Source: CAJBVG01 sp044337515 (GTDB taxonomy: Bacteria; Bacteroidota; Bacteroidia; Sphingobacteriales; Sphingobacteriaceae). From it: DNA of 64,000 bases. Shown in pieces: positions 9,404 through 17,526 of this stretch. How positions within the stretch are numbered: the first letter of the stretch is position 1; each line of letters begins with the position of its first letter. Below the pieces are notes generated by a model. That model did not search any database, had not been told where the DNA came from, and worked only from the letters and a program-made list of their open reading frames with translations. The DNA is taken from positions 116,641-180,640 of the forward strand of contig JBIINK010000001.1 in assembly GCA_044337515.1 (NCBI GenBank), in the 5' to 3' direction. The position numbers and the translations under genes are program-made.

Positions 9404-9802
9404 ATGCCTGCTGAAAATAATGAAAAGCTCAGAATTGATAAATATTTATGGGCGATCCGAATATTTAAAACGAGGAGTATTGCCACTGATGCTTGTAAAG
9501 CTGGTCGCGTTAAGCTTGAGCAGCAAAGTATAAAACCATCGTATGTAGTAAAAATTGGAGATGTTTTTCATATCCAAAAAGATCAACAGAAAAAAATAAT
9601 TAAAGTACTGGAACTATTAGAAAAAAGACTGGATGCAACATCAGCCCAGAAGTATTTTATAGATCAAACCCCAATTAACGATACCCCTAGAAATCATTCT
9701 ATTTTTACAGTACCCGTATTAAAACGCGACAGAGGTACAGGCAGACCTACCAAAAAAGATAGAAGAGAGATTGATGATATTCAAACGAGCTGGGAGGACT
9801 AA
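9404..9802 (+). CDS. S4-domain RNA-binding protein (Hsp15/HslR-like)
   Basis: 132 residues. An S4 RNA-binding domain occupies residues 8-60 (LRIDKYLWAIRIFKTRSIATDAC, GRVKLEQQSIKPSYVVKIGDVFHI), as in Hsp15, which recycles stalled 50S subunits that carry peptidyl-tRNA. The C-terminal tail is basic and contains a GRPTKKDRREID stretch common in Bacteroidota members. It diverges from dapD and converges with the response regulator, overlapping its end by 4 bp. Confidence 0.88.
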   Translation: MPAENNEKLRIDKYLWAIRIFKTRSIATDACKAGRVKLEQQSIKPSYVVKIGDVFHIQKDQQKKIIKVLELLEKRLDATSAQKYFIDQTPINDTPRNHSIFTVPVLKRDRGTGRPTKKDRREIDDIQTSWED

Positions 9803-10437
9803 CTAATGCCAATGCTATAAGCATAGCGTACTAGTCCACTTGTATTATGAACCCCCACTTTTTTCATGATATTTGCACGATGGGTTTCTACAGTTCGAAT
9901 AGAAATATGAAGATCTTTTGAAATATCATTACTTGACTTACCTCGAGCTAGTTGATGAAGAATTTCACGCTCTCGAGAACTTAAATCTTCTAAAAAATAG
10001 GTTTCTTTTAGTTTCTTTTTCTTTTTTTCTAAAACGTTTTCTAACGTTACTGCTGTACTGAAATGTTTTTCGCCTTTTTTAACTTTTCGAATGGCGAAAC
10101 ATAGTTCTTCTTTATCTACCGACTTTAGCAAATAACCATATGCTCCTGCAGATATCATTTTATTCAGATTAACGATATCATCATATATTGTTAATGCGAT
10201 TACTTTGGTTTTCGGGTATTGTGCCGAAATTATTTTTGTCGTTTCAACACCATCTAGAATTGGCATTCCAATATCCATCAATATCACATCAACTTCATTT
10301 TGCGCACAGGCCTTGAGTACTTCGTTCCCGTTAGTTGCGATTTCTACGATTTTAATATCCTTTTCGTGTTGTAAAGCAGCTTGCACACCTTCTGAAAAAA
10401 GTGCATGGTCGTCGGCAATTATTATGTTAATTAACAT
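9799..10437 (-). CDS. NarL/FixJ-type response regulator
   Basis: 212 residues. The receiver domain has the acidic pocket D9/D10 and phosphoacceptor D55 in VILMDIGMP; a LuxR-type helix-turn-helix follows at about residues 145-195 (LSSREREILHQLARGKSSNDISKDL). Proteins of this layout pair with HisKA_3 kinases, and one lies 1 kb away on the other strand (11472-12218), so the two are a likely cognate pair. Target genes cannot be read from the sequence. Confidence 0.93.
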   Translation of the reverse strand: MLINIIIADDHALFSEGVQAALQHEKDIKIVEIATNGNEVLKACAQNEVDVILMDIGMPILDGVETTKIISAQYPKTKVIALTIYDDIVNLNKMISAGAYGYLLKSVDKEELCFAIRKVKKGEKHFSTAVTLENVLEKKKKKLKETYFLEDLSSREREILHQLARGKSSNDISKDLHISIRTVETHRANIMKKVGVHNTSGLVRYAYSIGIS

Positions 10438-10505
10438 ACTACTTAATATTTGCTGTAAATTAAATATATTTACTGATAATTCTTACAAAACAAAAATAAT
10501 AACTT

Positions 10506-10814
10506 ATGTCTAACTCACAAAACGAAATTAACTTAAATGAAGCTAGTCAATTGACTGCTAATTACAGAAATGCTAACCCAAACAAACCTATTGCAGAATA
10601 CTTTAATAGAGATGCATTTGAAGCCCTATTAGCAAACCCATCTATTACAGGAATTAGAATCTACAAAGGCTTGGATGATCAAGGTGTAGAACATTTGGTT
10701 TTGGTTGGAGCAATACAAGAAGGTGCGACAGACGAAGATGAAATAAGTTTAATTATGGAAGCAGGTAAACTTTGTCCGCCAATATGTTCAAATATTAACC
10801 CTCTAAATAGCTAA
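10506..10814 (+). CDS. Small conserved-looking protein of unknown function
   Basis: 102 residues, soluble, no signal peptide. It opens with a polar stretch, has a central segment (GIRIYKGLDDQGVEHLVLVGA) that looks like a beta-hairpin fold, and ends with a CPPICS..NPLN motif containing two cysteines. The cysteines could bind metal or form a disulfide, but this is inference. It is divergent from the response regulator and heads the strand that carries the kinase, with 4 bp to the next gene. I do not recognise the family with confidence. Confidence 0.8.
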   Translation: MSNSQNEINLNEASQLTANYRNANPNKPIAEYFNRDAFEALLANPSITGIRIYKGLDDQGVEHLVLVGAIQEGATDEDEISLIMEAGKLCPPICSNINPLNS

Positions 10815-10818
10815 TATT

Positions 10819-11499
10819 TTGGATTGGTTCGAAACATATATTAAGTCAGATCAATTTTTAGTGTTGAATAATATAAGTTCCTATTCCATGCTATTGCCTT
10901 TTATTATAGGGGTTTTCAGGTTTAAGGATTTGCATATTTCTATGCGATATTTTTTGGGAATTATAGTTGTTTTTTTAGTCGCAGAAATAGGCATGAATAT
11001 TCTTGCTTACTTACATCAGTATAATTTATGGTTAGTTAATATTGTTAATCTATTACAATTAATATTGCTCTTTTACTTTTTTTATTTAACTAGTCTAAAT
11101 CGTATTTATAAGAAAATGCTTGTCTTATTTGGCATACTATTTACGGTGATTTGGTCAATCTTAATTTTTCATTTTGGGTTCAATAATTTAGAGCCGTATT
11201 CACTAACCTTAGCGAGTATATTGACATTATTAGCCTGTGGATATAATATGGTTGAACTGGTTACCAACGATGAACCCAATTTATTTAGGTCTTCTTATTT
11301 TATAATTTCTTTAATGTATTTTATGTATTCTGCAGTTGTAGGAGTAACCTCTATTTTTCTAACAAATTCATTAGAATTTATAGTGAATAATCCATTATTA
11401 TGGAATATACGTGTGCTCATACATTGTGTAGTGAATATATTTTTAAATATTGGATTAGCTTATTCGTTTATATGCAAAGTATCGAAACCCAAGCACTAG
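10819..11499 (+). CDS. Seven-helix membrane protein of unknown function
   Basis: 226 residues with about seven hydrophobic segments spread over the whole length and no soluble domain. The frame opens with a TTG at 10819, 4 bp after the previous stop; the first ATG is 23 codons later (10888), inside TM1, so TTG is preferred. Its 3' end overlaps the kinase gene by 28 bp, implying translational coupling. It may be a membrane sensing partner for the kinase, which itself has only one TM segment and no sensor domain. That role is inference. Confidence 0.75.
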   Translation: MDWFETYIKSDQFLVLNNISSYSMLLPFIIGVFRFKDLHISMRYFLGIIVVFLVAEIGMNILAYLHQYNLWLVNIVNLLQLILLFYFFYLTSLNRIYKKMLVLFGILFTVIWSILIFHFGFNNLEPYSLTLASILTLLACGYNMVELVTNDEPNLFRSSYFIISLMYFMYSAVVGVTSIFLTNSLEFIVNNPLLWNIRVLIHCVVNIFLNIGLAYSFICKVSKPKH

Positions 11500-12218
11500 T
11501 AGGTGCAATTGTAAGTTTTGTGGTGGTGAGCATTATGTTTGCCTTCTTTTTGGTATTGGTATTTATTTATCAAAAGAAACGTAGGCAAAAAGAGCAAGAG
11601 CTGTTTGAATCTATTATATCTACTGAAGAGAAAGAGCGAATCCGAATTGCCAAAGAATTGCATGATAGCGTTGGCGCTTCATTATCGGCAGTAAAATTAC
11701 ATTTTGGTGCATTAATGCCAGGCATAGAAAATGTAGAGAAAGCAGAGAGAATTGCAAAAATGCTAAGCGATGCTTGCGATGAAGTTCGCGTTATTTCTCA
11801 TCAAATGATGCCTAAGGCAATTCAGTCTGAAGGATTTTTTAACGCTTTAGATTTATTCCTTCGTCCTTTTAAACAGCTGGAGCAAGTCAACGTAGAATAC
11901 ATCCTATTAGGAGAACCTCGAGAAATTGTAGATCAAAGCAAATCGGTTATGTTATTTCGAGTGATTCAAGAATTAGTTAATAATGCATTAAAGCATTCCG
12001 ATGCAGCAAATATTACCATTCAAATTACAATACAGCCAGAAACCTTACTTGTGTTAGTTGAAGATGATGGCAAGGGTTTTGAAGTTAACAATGAAAACAA
12101 AAACAATGGATTAGGGCTAGCCAATATTCAAAATCGTGTGAATTATTTAAAAGGTAATTTGAATATTGAATCTGAACTTGGGAAAGGCACTACAGTACTG
12201 ATTCATTTGAATATTTAA
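11472..12218 (+). CDS. Sensor histidine kinase, HisKA_3 family
   Basis: 248 residues when started at the ATG at 11472, chosen because the longer frame (from 11400) only shadows the end of the upstream gene. One TM helix covers residues 9-33. The HisKA_3 phosphoacceptor is H64 in RIAKELHDSVGASLS. A HATPase_c domain follows, with the N box ELVNNALKHS, DDGKGF and NGLGLANIQNR. It lacks an extracellular sensor domain, so input probably comes from the overlapping seven-helix gene. The likely partner is the NarL-type regulator at 9799-10437. Confidence 0.92.
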   Translation: MQSIETQALVGAIVSFVVVSIMFAFFLVLVFIYQKKRRQKEQELFESIISTEEKERIRIAKELHDSVGASLSAVKLHFGALMPGIENVEKAERIAKMLSDACDEVRVISHQMMPKAIQSEGFFNALDLFLRPFKQLEQVNVEYILLGEPREIVDQSKSVMLFRVIQELVNNALKHSDAANITIQITIQPETLLVLVEDDGKGFEVNNENKNNGLGLANIQNRVNYLKGNLNIESELGKGTTVLIHLNI

Positions 12219-12329
12219 CGTTAATTGCTTGTTTATTAGCAAATTGCTGATTTTCAATAATTAGTTGTTTATTAATGCTCCATATAAATTAATATCTAAT
12301 TCCTCTGTTTTAGCCCTTTAAGCATCAAA

Positions 12330-12360
12330 TTTGTTTGATTTCATGTAAAATATACATATT
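12330..12360 (+). promoter_or_regulatory. Possible promoter of the motor operon
   Basis: In the 204-bp gap upstream of the FliF-FliG gene, a TTTG at 12330-12333 is followed after 19 bp by TACATATT at 12353-12360. The spacing is right, but the downstream box matches TAnnTTTG only partly. No other signal in the gap is better. Confidence 0.3.
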
Positions 12361-12422
12361 TTTAAAGACGACTAATATTATAAATACCTCAGATTATTTT
12401 GCGTACCACTATTTTGAGAACT

Positions 12423-14267
12423 ATGAGTGAAGGAAAGAAGATACTGATTAATGCATTTTTTTACGCTTTTTTGTTTTTTGTTCCGGCTCAGCAGACCATG
12501 GCACAATCGTTTTTGTACCAACCGAAAGCAGGTCAGAACCCCGAACCCCTAAATCAAGCGAATAATTTCGAAATCGTTATTCGTCAAGAATTAACCAAAT
12601 TCTTTGCGCCAAGTACATTTCTTGTCGACATTAACATGTTGCAAGGAAATGTTGAAGTAATTAAACCTACACCTTCTACGAAAAAGAAGAAGAGTTTACA
12701 ACGTTTACCTGGTATGCCAGTTTTACCAAAAGGCTACCAAGATCAAGACAATAGCGACACTACTAAAAATTATACATACAGCATTGAGGAAGTGGATTAC
12801 CTTTATGTGAACGTAATAGTTGATACCACCTATTCAAATTCAGATATCGATTTCATTAATTCCTTGATTCGTTCTATTATTCCAATTGATGAAACGAAAG
12901 GTGATATTGTTAAAATAAAACGTTCTGTATTCCCTAAGGGTCAAGAGCTAATTGATAATAAAGGTGCAGAACCAGCAATAGCCCAAATTCCAAATTACTT
13001 ACCTGCTCCTAGAGAGCCCGAACGCTTAGCTCCAGCTCCTATTGCACCTGTAGAGAAACAAGAAAAAGCTGCTGATAATACGCTTTTATATGTTTTCGTA
13101 GTACTCTTAATACTCTGCTTTATCATCATCGTATTTGTTACTTACTTACTATATCGTAAGAGTAAAGACAATGATAAAAAACCGAAAGCGGATGATGATA
13201 CGAAGTTAATCCCAGGACCGAATGGTAGTGGACAAGATATGAGTATTATCTATCCAAACACAGGTGGTGGCGATTCTAGCAATTACCAAACAGAAGATAT
13301 TATCAATTACGAGTTCAATCGTCAACATGTTATTACGAGTGTAATTAGTAACCCGAAAGAAGTAGCAAGTATGTTCGAAACTTGGATACTCACTAATCCT
13401 GAAGATGGTAAGTTAAGAGCAGCGAATGCATTAAGTGCTGTAAACCCTAAGTTGTTGAATTTCTTACGTCCATTTATGGCCGAGCAAGTGTATTCAGATT
13501 TAAATCAAGCAGTATCGAATCATCAATTAAAATCACATAGCGATAAATACCAAGAAGCAAGAGACTTTAGTAAGGAATTACTTTCGATGAATGCTGAACC
13601 AGATCGCAATGAAGATCTTTTTGAATTTTTAAATCAAATTACTGATTCGCAAATCATTCATATGTTAAAAGAAGAAGATGATAATTTATCAGCTATTCTA
13701 TTAGCACAACTGGAAAGTAAAAGAAGTAAAAATGTATTGGGAATGATTGAAATTAATCGTCGTTCATCAATCGTAATGAAAATGAGTAAAATCGATTTCA
13801 TATCATCTTCAATCTATCGTGAAGTAGCTACGTATTTCTCTAAGAAAGCTATTGATGTAAAAGGAATGAAGAATGTTGCTTTCGATGGTTTACAATCTAT
13901 TTTGGATATTCTAGATCAAATGCAAGACGAAGATCAAGATCAATTGATCAGTACAATTGCTTCTCAAGATTTAGAATTGGCAAACAACATCAAACAACAA
14001 TTCGTTGGATTTAAAAATGTGGTTTACCTTACCGATCTTCAATTAGAAACAGCATTAAGAGATATCGATACCAACACGCTTGTTGATGCGCTTACTGGCA
14101 TTAGCAGTCACGTTCAAAGTAAAATTATCGTACAACGCCCACCTCGTGAGCAATCATTAATTAAAGCAGAATTAGAAAGCGGTAATACCGTTACCCCAGA
14201 GGATAGAGACGTGGCAAGAAAGAAAATTATCGATTCGATACGTAAAACATTAAAACTAGTGGCTTGA
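12423..14267 (+). CDS. FliF-FliG-like fusion (motor ring/switch protein)
   Basis: 614 residues from the ATG at 12423; the frame also has an upstream TTG at 12399, but the ATG gives a clean N-terminal hydrophobic segment (signal peptide or TM1, ending near AQS). Residues about 48-170 resemble the last periplasmic part of the flagellar MS-ring protein FliF, including a VNVIVDTTYS strand and the GDIVKIKRSVFP end. A proline-rich linker and one TM helix (about 220-244) follow. The cytoplasmic part resembles FliG middle and C domains: a NNIKQQFVGFKNV segment matches the FliG linker before the torque domain, and about 534-558 (YLTDLQLETALRDIDTNTL..ALTG) matches the torque helix. The RDID acidic pair is kept, but the Arg of the usual DDRSIQ is Leu. 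In flagella FliF and FliG are separate proteins. It is the first gene of an operon with motA and motB. Confidence 0.8.
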   Translation: MSEGKKILINAFFYAFLFFVPAQQTMAQSFLYQPKAGQNPEPLNQANNFEIVIRQELTKFFAPSTFLVDINMLQGNVEVIKPTPSTKKKKSLQRLPGMPVLPKGYQDQDNSDTTKNYTYSIEEVDYLYVNVIVDTTYSNSDIDFINSLIRSIIPIDETKGDIVKIKRSVFPKGQELIDNKGAEPAIAQIPNYLPAPREPERLAPAPIAPVEKQEKAADNTLLYVFVVLLILCFIIIVFVTYLLYRKSKDNDKKPKADDDTKLIPGPNGSGQDMSIIYPNTGGGDSSNYQTEDIINYEFNRQHVITSVISNPKEVASMFETWILTNPEDGKLRAANALSAVNPKLLNFLRPFMAEQVYSDLNQAVSNHQLKSHSDKYQEARDFSKELLSMNAEPDRNEDLFEFLNQITDSQIIHMLKEEDDNLSAILLAQLESKRSKNVLGMIEINRRSSIVMKMSKIDFISSSIYREVATYFSKKAIDVKGMKNVAFDGLQSILDILDQMQDEDQDQLISTIASQDLELANNIKQQFVGFKNVVYLTDLQLETALRDIDTNTLVDALTGISSHVQSKIIVQRPPREQSLIKAELESGNTVTPEDRDVARKKIIDSIRKTLKLVA

Positions 14268-15331
14268 TGAAAAGAATAATACTACTCCTAACATTAATTT
14301 GTTCATTATACGGTTCATCTAAAGCTCAGATTGATAAGAATAATCCTATCATTAGAAAGCAATTGGAATTGGTAGATTTAATGGATGAAATTACCGATCA
14401 GGTAAAATTAAATGATCTACTTTACAAACGTGTAGCATTAGCATCTTTTGATTATCCCGATTACATTCTTAATGAAAGTGAAGCGTCACAAATTCGAAGT
14501 AGAATTGAAGGTGCCTTTGCAGTTTCAGGTTTTACTGTAGTATCGGCTCCTGAATTCAAACAAAAACCATTAACCATTGTAAATGGTACCGATTCTAACC
14601 TTACCATTACTCGTCAAAACACCTTAGAGCGTTTAATTTTAGACGAGGATATGATGAATAATGTTATTGACAAGTATGCTTTGCAAGCGTTAGTTTATGT
14701 GCAATTAACCTATGATCACATTACTGGTTTTCAAGCAAATATTCAGTTAGTAAAATCCAGGTCTAAAGAATTAATTTATAGTGTTGTATTGAATTCTAAT
14801 CCAGAGATGTATAATCCTAGAAAAGCTGAATTCCAAGCAGCCGCTGGTATTTCGTTCTTTAAAAATCAATTTTATTTAGTTGACAATATAGATCAAGGTG
14901 ATCAATTCTTAGCGACAATGTCTGATGCTACTCTAATATGGCGCCAACCATTTAATAAAAACCATGGTGGTTTTTATGGTTTTAGAACCGGATTATCATT
15001 TCTTCAATTAATGAGCACGGGAGTAGATACAGGCTTTACAAAATTCAATAAAGTAATGCCTCATGCTGGTTTCTATTATTCTTTATGTTTTTTAAAGAAA
15101 AATGATCAGCCGCGTAAATATTGGATGGAAGCGTTTCAATCAATGGGAGTTCAAATTTCCAATGAAGTAATACCATTTGTTCGTCAAGGTTTAATAGTTA
15201 ACATGACTCAAAATCTAAGTTTAGAACTTGATTTTAGATATTTCTTAGTTAATTCAATTTTTACAAATACAAAAAATACATTACAGTTAGCAAATTTTGG
15301 ATATGGATTCAGCTTTATATACAGGCCTTAA
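14267..15331 (+). CDS. Outer-membrane protein of the motor operon
   Basis: 354 residues from the ATG at 14267, which overlaps the previous TGA (TGATG), so translation is coupled. Residues 1-20 are a signal peptide ending in SKAQ. Residues about 35-170 form a soluble domain (RVALASFDYPDYIL, a VVSAPEF strand, ALVYVQLTYD) that resembles the TolB-N/FlgO type of periplasmic domain; this is a weak similarity. The remaining half has alternating strands (GGFYGFRTGLSFLQL, LSLELDFRYFLV) and ends in an aromatic-rich strand, as expected for a beta-barrel. Position between rotor and stator genes suggests it is the envelope-spanning or outer-membrane part of the same machine. Confidence 0.7.
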   Translation: MKRIILLLTLICSLYGSSKAQIDKNNPIIRKQLELVDLMDEITDQVKLNDLLYKRVALASFDYPDYILNESEASQIRSRIEGAFAVSGFTVVSAPEFKQKPLTIVNGTDSNLTITRQNTLERLILDEDMMNNVIDKYALQALVYVQLTYDHITGFQANIQLVKSRSKELIYSVVLNSNPEMYNPRKAEFQAAAGISFFKNQFYLVDNIDQGDQFLATMSDATLIWRQPFNKNHGGFYGFRTGLSFLQLMSTGVDTGFTKFNKVMPHAGFYYSLCFLKKNDQPRKYWMEAFQSMGVQISNEVIPFVRQGLIVNMTQNLSLELDFRYFLVNSIFTNTKNTLQLANFGYGFSFIYRP

Positions 15332-15866
15332 GTATACTTTAATTATTTCAATTTTTGCACTTGCATCTTGCGACACTCGTTATACTATACAAGATTTAGC
15401 AGAGCAACAACGCATTGCCGAAAACTCACGAAGAGCCTATTCTACAAAGGATCCCGTGAATATTAAGTATAAAAATAATGCAGCTTCAATAGATTATGCA
15501 GTAGGGAAGGGTAATGAAGAATTTGTATTATCAATGACTACTGACCCAAAATCAAAAAAAGATGTTATTGATGGTTCTTTAAATGTTAGTAAAGAAGCAA
15601 AAGATGCTGTTAACTTAGCGATGAAATACTATCGCCGTTCTCAAGAATTCTTATATGTTGACGATTACAATTCAGCATTAGATTATGTTGATGAGTCTTT
15701 AAAAATTATTGAAACTGCAGAAGCATTATCTTTAAAAGGTAGTGTGCTATACGTGATGGGTAACGAAGAAAAAGCAAAAGAACTTTGGATGCAAGCCGCT
15801 AAACTTGATCCAGAAATTAGAGTGCCTTCTGCAAAAGAATTAAAAGACATTACTTCAAAAAAATAA
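15303..15866 (+). CDS. TPR lipoprotein of the motor operon
   Basis: 187 residues from the ATG at 15303 (a TTG two codons earlier is also in frame). The N-terminus is a lipoprotein signal with lipobox ALASC at about residues 19-23. After a linker of about 75 residues come TPR-like helices: AMKYYRRSQEFLYVDDYNSAL, SLKGSVLYVMGNEEKAKELW and AAKLDPE. The gene overlaps the preceding one by 29 bp and sits 2 bp before motA. TPR pilotin-type lipoproteins help assemble outer-membrane secretins or ring proteins; a comparable role here is inference. Confidence 0.8.
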   Translation: MDSALYTGLKYTLIISIFALASCDTRYTIQDLAEQQRIAENSRRAYSTKDPVNIKYKNNAASIDYAVGKGNEEFVLSMTTDPKSKKDVIDGSLNVSKEAKDAVNLAMKYYRRSQEFLYVDDYNSALDYVDESLKIIETAEALSLKGSVLYVMGNEEKAKELWMQAAKLDPEIRVPSAKELKDITSKK

Positions 15867-15868
15867 AT

Positions 15869-16699
15869 ATGAAATTTTCCATCGGAACATTTTTAGGATT
15901 CTCAATCTGTACTGCATTAATTATTTTAGGTATTATGGATACTGCTGGGGCAATACGCTTAGAGCATTACATTCCTAACATGATGAAAAATCCTTTCATA
16001 CATATCGCAGGTTTTTTCATTGTATTTGGTGGAGTAATGGCATCTATGTTTGTAATGTATCCAGTAAATGTAGTGTTTGGTGCATTAGGTAAATTCGGAC
16101 AATTATTCAGTCAAACAAAACATAAAGCAATTTCTATAAATGAAGATGTAGAAATGGTAGTTGGTTGGGCTGATCGCATTAAAAAAGATAAGAAAGAATT
16201 TTTGAATGATATTGCACAAAACGAGAAAGATTCGTTCGTGCGATTATTGTTTGATTTGTATAATACTAATTACTCTTCTTCGGATATCCGAACTATGGGC
16301 GAAACTAGTATTGATAAAGACTATAGCCAATCTATTCAAATGTCGGATGTGTTTCATGCTATGGCGAACTCGGCGCCAGCGTTTGGTATGTTGGGTACGG
16401 TGTTGGGTATGATTGTGATGTTGAATAATTTAAATGACCCTTCGAATATTGGTCCAGGTATTTCTACAGGATTAATAGGTACTCTTTATGGTGTTGCATC
16501 AGCTAATTTATTTTTCATCCCATTGTCTAAAAAAATTAGATATAATGGTTTACATACGCAACGTAGAGAAATTATTATTTTAGAAGGGATGTTATTGATT
16601 AAAGAGAATAAACCATCAATGGTAATTCGCGACCAATTAATGTCGTTTGTAAGCAGAGATGATTCTGATGCTTCAACTAAAACAGCAACAGCAAAATAA
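15869..16699 (+). CDS. motA: MotA-family stator proton channel
   Basis: 276 residues, with TM helices at about 5-25, 45-70, 168-190 and 203-225 and the large cytoplasmic loop between TM2 and TM3 typical of MotA. The TM3 motif ANSAPAFGMLGTVLGM contains the conserved proline, and TM4 ends at a second proline (FFIPLSKKI), both used for torque generation in flagellar MotA. This layout differs from ExbB/TolQ (three TM helices) and from GldL. It overlaps motB by 1 bp (TAATG). Together with MotB it should form a 5:2 proton channel that drives rotation of a FliG-type ring. Confidence 0.88.
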   Translation: MKFSIGTFLGFSICTALIILGIMDTAGAIRLEHYIPNMMKNPFIHIAGFFIVFGGVMASMFVMYPVNVVFGALGKFGQLFSQTKHKAISINEDVEMVVGWADRIKKDKKEFLNDIAQNEKDSFVRLLFDLYNTNYSSSDIRTMGETSIDKDYSQSIQMSDVFHAMANSAPAFGMLGTVLGMIVMLNNLNDPSNIGPGISTGLIGTLYGVASANLFFIPLSKKIRYNGLHTQRREIIILEGMLLIKENKPSMVIRDQLMSFVSRDDSDASTKTATAK

Positions 16700-17385
16700 T
16701 GTCGGGAGAAGATAACAGACGTAAGCTAAAAAAGAATATCCGAGAGGAGGTTCATGCGGAGCTTTGGCTAATTACGTATGCCGATTTGATTACCTTACTG
16801 TTATGTTTTTTCATTCTATTATTTGCATCAGCAAACGTTGACCAAAACGTTTGGGATCGTGTAAAGGCTAGTTATAGTTCTAAAGTAAAAAACAAAACCA
16901 TATCAACTCCATTAAGTGAAATTAAACATCAACTTGATTCCATGTTGATGAAAGAAGTGAAAGATAAAAGTCTAGAAATCGAAAATAAAGACAACGCCAT
17001 TAACATGCGTTTCTTAAGTAATTCTTTTTACAATAGTGGCGACGCTAAACTGCTCCCAGAAGGAAAAGAAATTGTAGACAAAATTTTCGAAATTATTAAT
17101 GCCGTAAGCAAAGAGAAAAAAGCAAATTTTAGTCTCGACGTTGAAGGACATACCGATGATAACCCTATTGCCACCAAAGAATTTCCTTCAAACTGGGAAC
17201 TCTCTGTTGCACGTGCTTCTAATGTTGTGCGTTACCTAATTGATAGAGGTATGGAACCCCAACGATTAAAAGCTTCAGGTTATGCAGATACACAACCCGT
17301 GGTATCTAACCGAAACGGTAAAGGCGAACCTATTCCTGCAAATCAATCTGTTAATAGAAGGGTTGTGTTGAGGATACATTACTAA
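16699..17385 (+). CDS. motB: MotB-family stator protein with peptidoglycan-binding domain
   Basis: 228 residues. A basic cytoplasmic N-terminus precedes a single TM helix (about residues 22-43) with the proton-binding aspartate D29 in TYADLITLL, equivalent to MotB D32 of E. coli. A periplasmic plug/linker follows and then an OmpA/MotB domain (about 140-228) with VEGHTDDNPI, ELSVARASNVVRYL and SVNRRVVLRI, which anchors the stator to peptidoglycan. All key residues are present, so the stator looks functional. It is the last gene of the five-gene operon. Confidence 0.92.
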   Translation: MSGEDNRRKLKKNIREEVHAELWLITYADLITLLLCFFILLFASANVDQNVWDRVKASYSSKVKNKTISTPLSEIKHQLDSMLMKEVKDKSLEIENKDNAINMRFLSNSFYNSGDAKLLPEGKEIVDKIFEIINAVSKEKKANFSLDVEGHTDDNPIATKEFPSNWELSVARASNVVRYLIDRGMEPQRLKASGYADTQPVVSNRNGKGEPIPANQSVNRRVVLRIHY

Positions 17386-17415
17386 ACTAAACTTAATTTA
17401 TTTCATTTCATTTAT

Positions 17416-17495
17416 GTCAAACCCCTCAACTGCGCTTCGCTCCGTTCGGGGACCGTCACTAATAGCATAATAGCATAATATCATATTAGCATATT
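17416..17495. repeat. GC-rich REP-like element plus 8-bp array
   Basis: 17416-17453 carries a GC-rich stretch with CCCC...GGGG outer arms and an inner GCG-CTT-CGC hairpin, strikingly unlike the AT-rich surroundings; an 11-bp core (GGAGCGAAGCG on the other strand) recurs near 20430. It is followed at about 17460-17495 by TAGCATAA-type 8-bp units. It probably separates the motB and pgk transcripts. Confidence 0.6.
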
Positions 17496-17500
17496 ATTGT

Positions 17501-17508
17501 TATTTTTG
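17501..17508 (+). promoter_or_regulatory. Probable -7 box of pgk
   Basis: TATTTTTG matches TAnnTTTG exactly and lies 19 bp before the chosen pgk ATG. No TTTG lies at the -33 position, which is taken up by the 8-bp repeat array. Confidence 0.45.
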
Positions 17509-17526
17509 AAACAAATAATAACAATA

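Noticed and set aside
12219..12422. A possible riboswitch in the leader of the motor operon
   Set aside because: No conserved aptamer pattern or stable hairpin could be seen; the gap is simply AT-rich.
15869..17385. MotA/MotB as ZorA/ZorB of a Zorya anti-phage system, or as ExbB/ExbD or GldL/GldM
   Set aside because: No ZorC/D/E-type nuclease or helicase gene is present. MotA has four TM helices and MotB an OmpA domain, and a FliG-like protein is in the same operon, which fits a rotary motor better.
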